Source: Priapulus caudatus (Eukaryota > Priapulida > Priapulimorpha > Priapulimorphida > Priapulidae). From it: a stretch of 31,891 nucleotides of DNA. The notes beneath the pieces are model-generated. The model was not told the origin of the DNA. It did no database searches and was given only the letters and a program-made list of their open reading frames with translations. Positions 10,501 through 18,079 of this stretch are shown one piece after another. How positions within the stretch are numbered: position 1 is the stretch's first letter; every line of letters starts with the position of its first letter. Position numbers and translations under genes: made by a program. The stretch covers positions 406,011 to 437,901 of the forward strand of contig NW_014577168.1 in assembly GCF_000485595.1 (NCBI RefSeq). Reading direction: 5' to 3'.

Positions 10501-13500
10501 CCATAAGTATGGCCAGCCAACATCCTGTTAGTGTCTCTGTTTTTCAAAAATTCTTGACCGTCGTAGTTTTTTTTGCAATGGGGCCGGCACTAGAAGCTGA
10601 AAGGCGACTGAATACATTCGACTCAGGTATCGTGATAATTATAATGTAATTTTAACTGAATAAAGCATAAACGTCCCGCTCACTTCGTGACATGTTTTGA
10701 AAGGATGTTAACGTCCGTTTCGCGCGGTACAGTGAATGGATGAATTAGATATATAGCGAATACACACTCTCACAGCAACTAGTAATATTTTAACATTAAG
10801 CCCGCCGCGTCACGCGCAGCGCGAGTGGAGTATATTTCAGCTCAAGTATAAATGACGGGCACGAGTCAAAATTAAAAGTGCAACGAAAATGCCGCGCGCA
10901 GCACGTGAGTTCCAAGATGATGCATGCGTCATGTTGACTTGAGTAAAATCACTCACCGTGTGCGCCGGGGCTTTCGATAAGAATGTAAACACGTACACTT
11001 CTTCAAGGACGCAATATCCGGTGACAGCTGCGTACAGATACGCCAGCATGTATACCGGCGATAAGTCGGGAATTCCACGACCAACACACACATACAGACG
11101 GCACAGCACGGCACGCACGCACGCACCGCGCTAGCGCAGCGCACGCCCACCGACACACACACGTCACACGAAAACACCGCAGCAACAACACGACGCACAC
11201 ACACAGGCCCAACGCACATAACACACGACGTATGCGGTATACTCTCTGTACAACTTCCAGGCGTTTACGAGCCTCAATCATCTCAGGCAGCTGAAATTAT
11301 AATTAACAGAAGCCGTATTTTTCATTTGAGCGGTATTTTCTCGGACGCACTATATTTATAGCAGGGGGGGGATTTTATTTTAGTCTGAACATTCGCGCGC
11401 GCGGGGGGGAGATCATGGAAAGCACCGTTTAACGAAGGGACGTGGCAGACGCATGTATTCGGTTTTGTCGCGCAACGGTAACGCTTTGTCTGTCTTGGGA
11501 TCTCGCGCACGTCCTATGATGTAAGCCCGATCAGCATAATGTTCAACAAGCTGCCCAGCACCCTACCCACACCCTGCCACGCCAGACACACAGAAAAAAA
11601 GACCGCGCACACACAGACTCTGAAATGAATCCGGCAGCACAGCTCAGTGCAGCTATAGCACAGGCTGCCGTAGGCAGCGCGCAGGCCTCTAGCCTTTATA
11701 AACAGGCGAATGTATGAATCTATTGATTGAATTTCTAGACATTCGCGTTGATTCAAAGAAAAAATGTATCATAAAGCATCTGGCTCCAGCTATAGAACTA
11801 AGCACTGATCGCTCTGCAAGCAGGCACGGCACCTGTGGCAGAGCGAAGGGCTATAGTTCTATGACTCTGAGAGCTACATTGGCAGCCTCGCAGCCGGCAT
11901 TACGTGGAAACATCGTGACAAGCCTTTTACTATGGCTTTTGAGTGAGAGCTCGATTGTTACGTGTATCATTTGATCATAAATGAGTGGTGGTACGACCGA
12001 TTAGATCCAGCTTATAGGCTTCTCCTTTCGAGCGATATCATTATATCGGACACGATGCATATCTATGCATCGCCGAATAAATTAGATAGGTAGCTACCAT
12101 GAACAGCAAATGGTGCGCGGGGGTTGTACTTCGACAAGTGAATTGAGCGTACGGTAAGTTTGAGTTTTCGCACGCGTTCCACGGACGTTCTGGGGCAGTG
12201 TTTTGTCTGGGCGTACAACTGTAGGTCACCGCGTGTTGCTTGTGTGTGTAAAGAGAGAAGATCGCCACTCATTTTTTCTAAATAGGGTTATGCCGGCTAC
12301 GGCAACAGCTGTTGGGCAGCGATCAACTACAACTAATAGACAGGGCAATAGAGAGCAAGCGCAGGGTTAATTTTATGATAGATTCGTATATGGTGATAAT
12401 GGTATCTGCACTGGGTAGTCATATTCTCAGTAGAGTACGTTTTACTGTAGATTAGAAAGGGATAATTATGCTACCCGCACTCACTATATCTGCAAGCGCG
12501 CCTTTTACACTTATTATGCCTGAATACGTCGTCGTTGGATATCTGCATGAGTGTTTGTGCAGTTGGGTAATACCATGTGCCGCGACAGCGGCTCGCTCGT
12601 CTCGGACCATAGACGATAAGTGTGTAAGTGTAGGTACAATTGCTCATCATATCCACCTTGTAATGTCTTTTTACTTTGAGTGTAGCCGGTGGAACTTTTG
12701 GTAACCATGCATGAATACCGCTGACTGGTGATATTGATTAACGTTATGATATTCGTATATTGATGTTTGACTAGATGTCTTGTCCAATACCAATCATTGC
12801 AATAAACAATATAATTGTGAGAGCAATTAGGTTATACTGTTGTACTGATCAGCTAATTCAAAGTATAGCAACTTTGCGCAATCACTGTGCAGTATCAATA
12901 GTTATACTATATAACATTCACTCCGCCATTGCCTGATCAAAACCTTCATAGTGAAATAAACTGCAGCACTTTTGATAATATCAAATGTCCGTGATCTTAT
13001 TGAGGCTAAACAGCCTTTAAGAAAAATCGTTGTGTGTCCCTTTTACTCCTGCTGGACTCGGCCTGTCTTCTCCAGTTGCGCAAGAGTGAGGAATTGAGCT
13101 GTAGGTTGAAAAGCTCTTATTTTTATTTTGTGTTCTTGAGTCATACAGAGTCTGTGAATGTATAGCAGATATTTATAAGTGTACATGTGTTGTGTGTGAT
13201 TAGTGTTATTATAGTAAGAGAGACTTAGAAGTGCATGTGTGTGCATGGGTATATTATATTTGGCAAAACAAAATAATTTTTGTGTTTTTGTGTTTAATCG
13301 ATGCTGTCACAAGTAAATATGTGGTCTGAGTAGCTCGTTGTGTGATATGGTCGATCGGCTCGGCTGTAAATGGTGTAAAGCAAGCAATATTATTATGTTT
13401 TAGTGCTCATCTGGATTTATGAGTATAGAGTCTCCATAGATCATAATTGTTATGACTCATCTTCTATATAGTACTGTTTGTTCTTCTATTGTACATATTT

Positions 13501-16500
13501 TGTGTCGCTTCCAACGTACGTTGCAAACTTTGACATCGTCTTCTAAAGCAGCAAGTCAACACATGCATTTCGCACGTCAGGCAACATATTCGTTTTATAG
13601 TTTTCAGTTTTCACTATCACTTGTAGATAGTTACATAATTACTGATGTTCACATCATTATCTCACGCTATCCTCATCCTGATTAGGTGTTTGTGTAGTGG
13701 AGATCGAAGGGATTAGGAAGACTAACGTGTCTTGATATAAACGCGCCGCAAGTCCGTTACGACTAGCCACACGGCTTATATGATACAGTGTTTTAGATGT
13801 GATTTAGCTTGTATACTGGTTGTCTGACAAGTATTCAGGTGCTTTATTGAGGTCTGAAAACTTAATAAATGTTTGGTAGCTCTAGTCAGTTCCTACGTGA
13901 GCAGTGAACAATATTGAGGCTAGGCACATGGCTAAACGGAGTATTTGTTATAGTATTCTGAATGTCATTGTAATGCGAAAATTTTAGTTTGTAAACAATG
14001 GTCAAAAAAGAGCATTTATTGATCGTGAGGAGAGACAACTTTTCAGTAGCGCAGCCATGTATTCATCGGATCTATTGTATGTAAATATCGAAAGATCTTG
14101 CAGGTTATATCTTACCAATAATATATGATGTATGTCTATTTACATCTATTATGTTCATTTCTTGTTAATAACAATACGTATCTGGCGACAAGTAGTGTTG
14201 ATACAAAGAGTCGGAAATATATAGTATTATATTTACTTAGCTTATAAGTATCTTTGTATATACATATATGAGGTAAAAATTGACGAATGATCGTGGAGAA
14301 TGAACATGATGGGAGACAATACAGAGTATTGATGAGGCGGCCGTAGTTTGCCGGCAGTAAGACGAGCAATAGACTGATACGTTTCTGTGGCTAAATGAAG
14401 GCGAAATTGCGCGAGAGAGAGAGAAAGAGAATATGAAGAATCGAAAATAAGTCACTATGTTCAAGGTGGACAATGATGTATGACTATCAGCAGATAAGAG
14501 CTGATTGTTCTGGCATAAGTTTCTTGGATTATACGGGTTTCTTGGACGTAACTCCAATTATTTCGCAATAACATCTATGAATTAATTGATGGATTTTTTC
14601 TTTTTCCGTTTATATATTTCAATTTACCATTGTCACACTGTGCATCCGATCGTCTGGTCATTAGTTCGAGTTTGGGGGCCGCTCGCGTGTCGATTCGTGA
14701 TTACTAATAATTAGACTATGGACAAGTTAAAACCATTGAGAACGTTGCAAATCGACCTTTAAAGCCCGGGTGGCGTGAGAATGCGTCTGTGATTGTGTTG
14801 TACTATGATGGAACTATGGCATTTATACAGTCGCTCTTGGACTTAACATCACAACCACTCTGAGGGGGTCGCGAGTCAATCTTGCCTAGGTATGCTTTGC
14901 TTTTTTATTTTTAATTCTCCGATAAAATTTTCACCTGGGCAGGGATTGCTACTAGAAACTAATTGCTTGGGATGATAGACTTACTCGGCTAGATATTATG
15001 GTAGAAATTGCAGACAGTACATTGCTGGTTTTAGCGGTAACAGAACAGATTTTCATTATAGAGATCAAGCTGTAAGACATGTGGCTGATGATACCTGCTT
15101 ACATGAGTACAAGTCTATAAGAAGAACAATGGATCGAGTATTATGTTGATCTGGTTCTAAGCTGATGGCAGTGCGCCCCTGGACTTGATGTTGCCTCGTA
15201 TGTACGGATACTTGTGCATAGGACGGCGGCGGCTCAGTCAACAAGTGTCGTGCATTACTCGAATATTAGCTTTACCGCTTGGTCTGACGCATGCTTTCAG
15301 GCCAAAAGATAACAAATAAAAATATAAGTATTGATAAACAATATACTTAGATAGGATTAACGCTCAATAAATTTAGTTATACGATTGCTAATTGTCATGA
15401 TAAGTCGTATCGTAAAGTTATAAATGCTTGGTTCGGCGTAAAAAAAAGTTACCTATTACTGGCGTGATTTACTATCAAGATGATTAAGCGTGTTGGCAAC
15501 TGATGACAGTCCTATCTTAGAACCTAGTTGAATCTTTAGCTTTAAAACAAGATACTAAGAACAGATGATTTTGATGTGTCCTTGTGACTTTACCTATCAA
15601 ATTTTCAGTGATTTGTATTAATGGTATTTGTCGTGTACTGTCAGTACTAAGTTTGTATGAGACTTTCTTATGTGCGATAGATAGTACTGAAGATGTACGT
15701 CCACGTGTTCAGTCTGATTGAGATCAAATACTAACAGAATATGTCATATGCTTGCCCTATTATCCGGGTTATCTCTCGTACCATATACAGGCAGTATTTT
15801 ACACAAACAACCCCCCGGGCATGACGCATCCGTGGCTTGGTTATTACGTACATGTTCAAAGACATGAGTACAGAACAGCCAGTGTGATATATGCTCGAGG
15901 CAACAAGATTTTCGAATCATACTTAGAATAAGACCGATATGAAATCATCGATCAATGTATCTGATCGACAAATCAAATGAGCCGCGTAGGCTATTCTGTC
16001 GGCAGTCCTAGTACGACTTAACACAGAAACACTGAACATGCAACTTTACACCACAATATGTCAATAATATGCAATAAATTGTTTGCACTGCCATTGATCA
16101 CGACGCGCTATGCTAAATATTAAGTGACGAAGTAACAACCCGGCTCGGAAACACGATAGTTTGGCCTACTATATTCTGTTGCAAGTTATGAGGTTTCATC
16201 ATTGCAATGGCGTAAATATTAACACCTAACAGGCATACGGTCTGAGGGAACCGCCTAGTGGTACTGTTGTTTATGATGTCAAAGTTGACCGCATAACTCG
16301 GTCTTGCTTCCAGTTTACTCACCGTCCGCGAGATTCCTATGTGCAACTGAGATCTGTCCAAGTTTCGACATAATCTCCGAGGAATCGGTTAAGTAAGTCT
16401 GGCGAATAAAGACTCGAAAACCATGGCTGTAAGCGCTGCGAAAAGCTCTCCAACACGCGGTAGTTGCTCAATCATCTATCAACAGCGCGCGTGGATAGCA

Positions 16501-17638
16501 GCGAGGGGCCCTTGCATGGCAGGGTGCAGCTCGCAGTAATAGGCATGACGCGAATCTTCGATCGCTTTTGCAAACGTATCTCTCCCTGCTCGTGTCTAGA
16601 TGGAGCGACTTGGTGTTGGCAGACATTTACGGCATGGAAATAAAAATTACTGCATCTATAAAAGCGGTGTCGCATGATATTCGCGAGAATACAGTAAACT
16701 CACGCTGTCATGTTGACTGCTCATTGTCTCTTTCCCAGCTTATATTAGCAAGAAAGCACAAAGAGTCCGCTCTACAGAGCAAACCGAGCCAAATTCCAAT
16801 AGTATCAGTGGAGCTGGCTGATATAGCAAGTCGGATACACGTGAAAGTTCTTGAAATTCTTTGATGCTGCGCTAAATTTGGCGGCATGCCATTGAAAGAA
16901 AGTGACTCCCGCTACATTGCAGCAGTAGGCAGGTATCATTTATGGGCATCATAAGATTAACATTACTAAATGCAAACATATATGATGCAAGTTTAAGTTA
17001 ATGCGCACATGTGGACCAGCCTCGTAAAACACAACAATTTCGCTTGAGTCTCTCTTTACTGGAATGGACTATGCTTCAGCTAGCACTATTACACGACGCG
17101 GTTTGGGCCAGTGCGATTCCATTAGTAACAACATGCACTGTCTCAAGTTATCACATGACGGCTTGTGGCACTCACGAGCGCCTTGTTACTGCACTGAGTC
17201 TAATTGAACAAATTAAACTATGTATAGACTCTGAAATACATTAGACGAGCTGCAATCCCGCCATGGCAGCTGACAACTACTGCAGTGGATTATTTAATTT
17301 AAATCAACGACCATCCTTAAAAAATAATATTACACAACCTTTCATAGTAGAGCTGTAGAACTCAGATGTGATTTCATGATTGGTATCAATTTGTTTTAGA
17401 TACTTCTAGCCGGTAGTATAAAATCGACAATGAAACTGATACATTATGCGTGATTTTTTTATCGACTATGATTATGAATAATATGTGCGATAGTATAAGT
17501 TAACGATGTACTATGTACAATGCACTGAATCAGTACATTTGGTGATTGTCTTATATTGGATGTATAATTTGTATTATGATATATTTTATTACTATTCATA
17601 TGGAGCATGTATTNNNNNNNNNNNNNNNNNNNNNNNNN

Positions 17639-17707
<69 letters not shown>

Positions 17708-17743
17708 GTCTGTCTGTCTATTTATCTATCTATCTATCTATCC

Positions 17744-17807
<64 letters not shown>

Positions 17808-17813
17808 GTCCGT

Positions 17814-17889
<76 letters not shown>

Positions 17890-18028
17890 ATATATATATA
17901 TTGTAAGCAGGCAGATTGCAGATGCCACGAGAGAGCGATAGCGACGCGCAGCGCGCAGCGGCACAATATATCTATCTATCTCTCTCTCTCACATATACTC
18001 CCTCCTCTATCTCTCGCTCGCTCGCTCT

Positions 18029-18079
<51 letters not shown>

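Larger units (their letters stand above)
9640..17613. repeat. Noisy second copy of 1-5215 (probable uncorrected long-read gap fill)
   Basis: Collinear, same-strand match to the first 5.2 kb. Anchor pairs: 9738 with about 78 (AATGTTA-TTG), 9896 with 174, 10262 with 469, 11355 with about 1247, 11780 with 1624, 12923 with 2523, 15915 with about 3812, 16210 with 4093 and 17505 with about 5105. Differences are scattered single-base insertions, deletions and mismatches at similar density in exons and non-coding DNA, with insertions dominating. The block ends exactly at the N run. Two segments (10798-10975 and about 14000-15880) lack a clean counterpart. Both coding exons inside are broken. A real, ancient segmental duplication is possible but fits the error pattern and exon order less well. 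Confidence 0.88.

Noticed and set aside
9640-17613. Genuine tandem duplication with pseudogenised VPS13 and IGBP1 exons
   Set aside because: Not excluded outright, but the insertion-dominated error pattern, the end at a 25-N gap and the corrected exon order favour gap-fill sequence.
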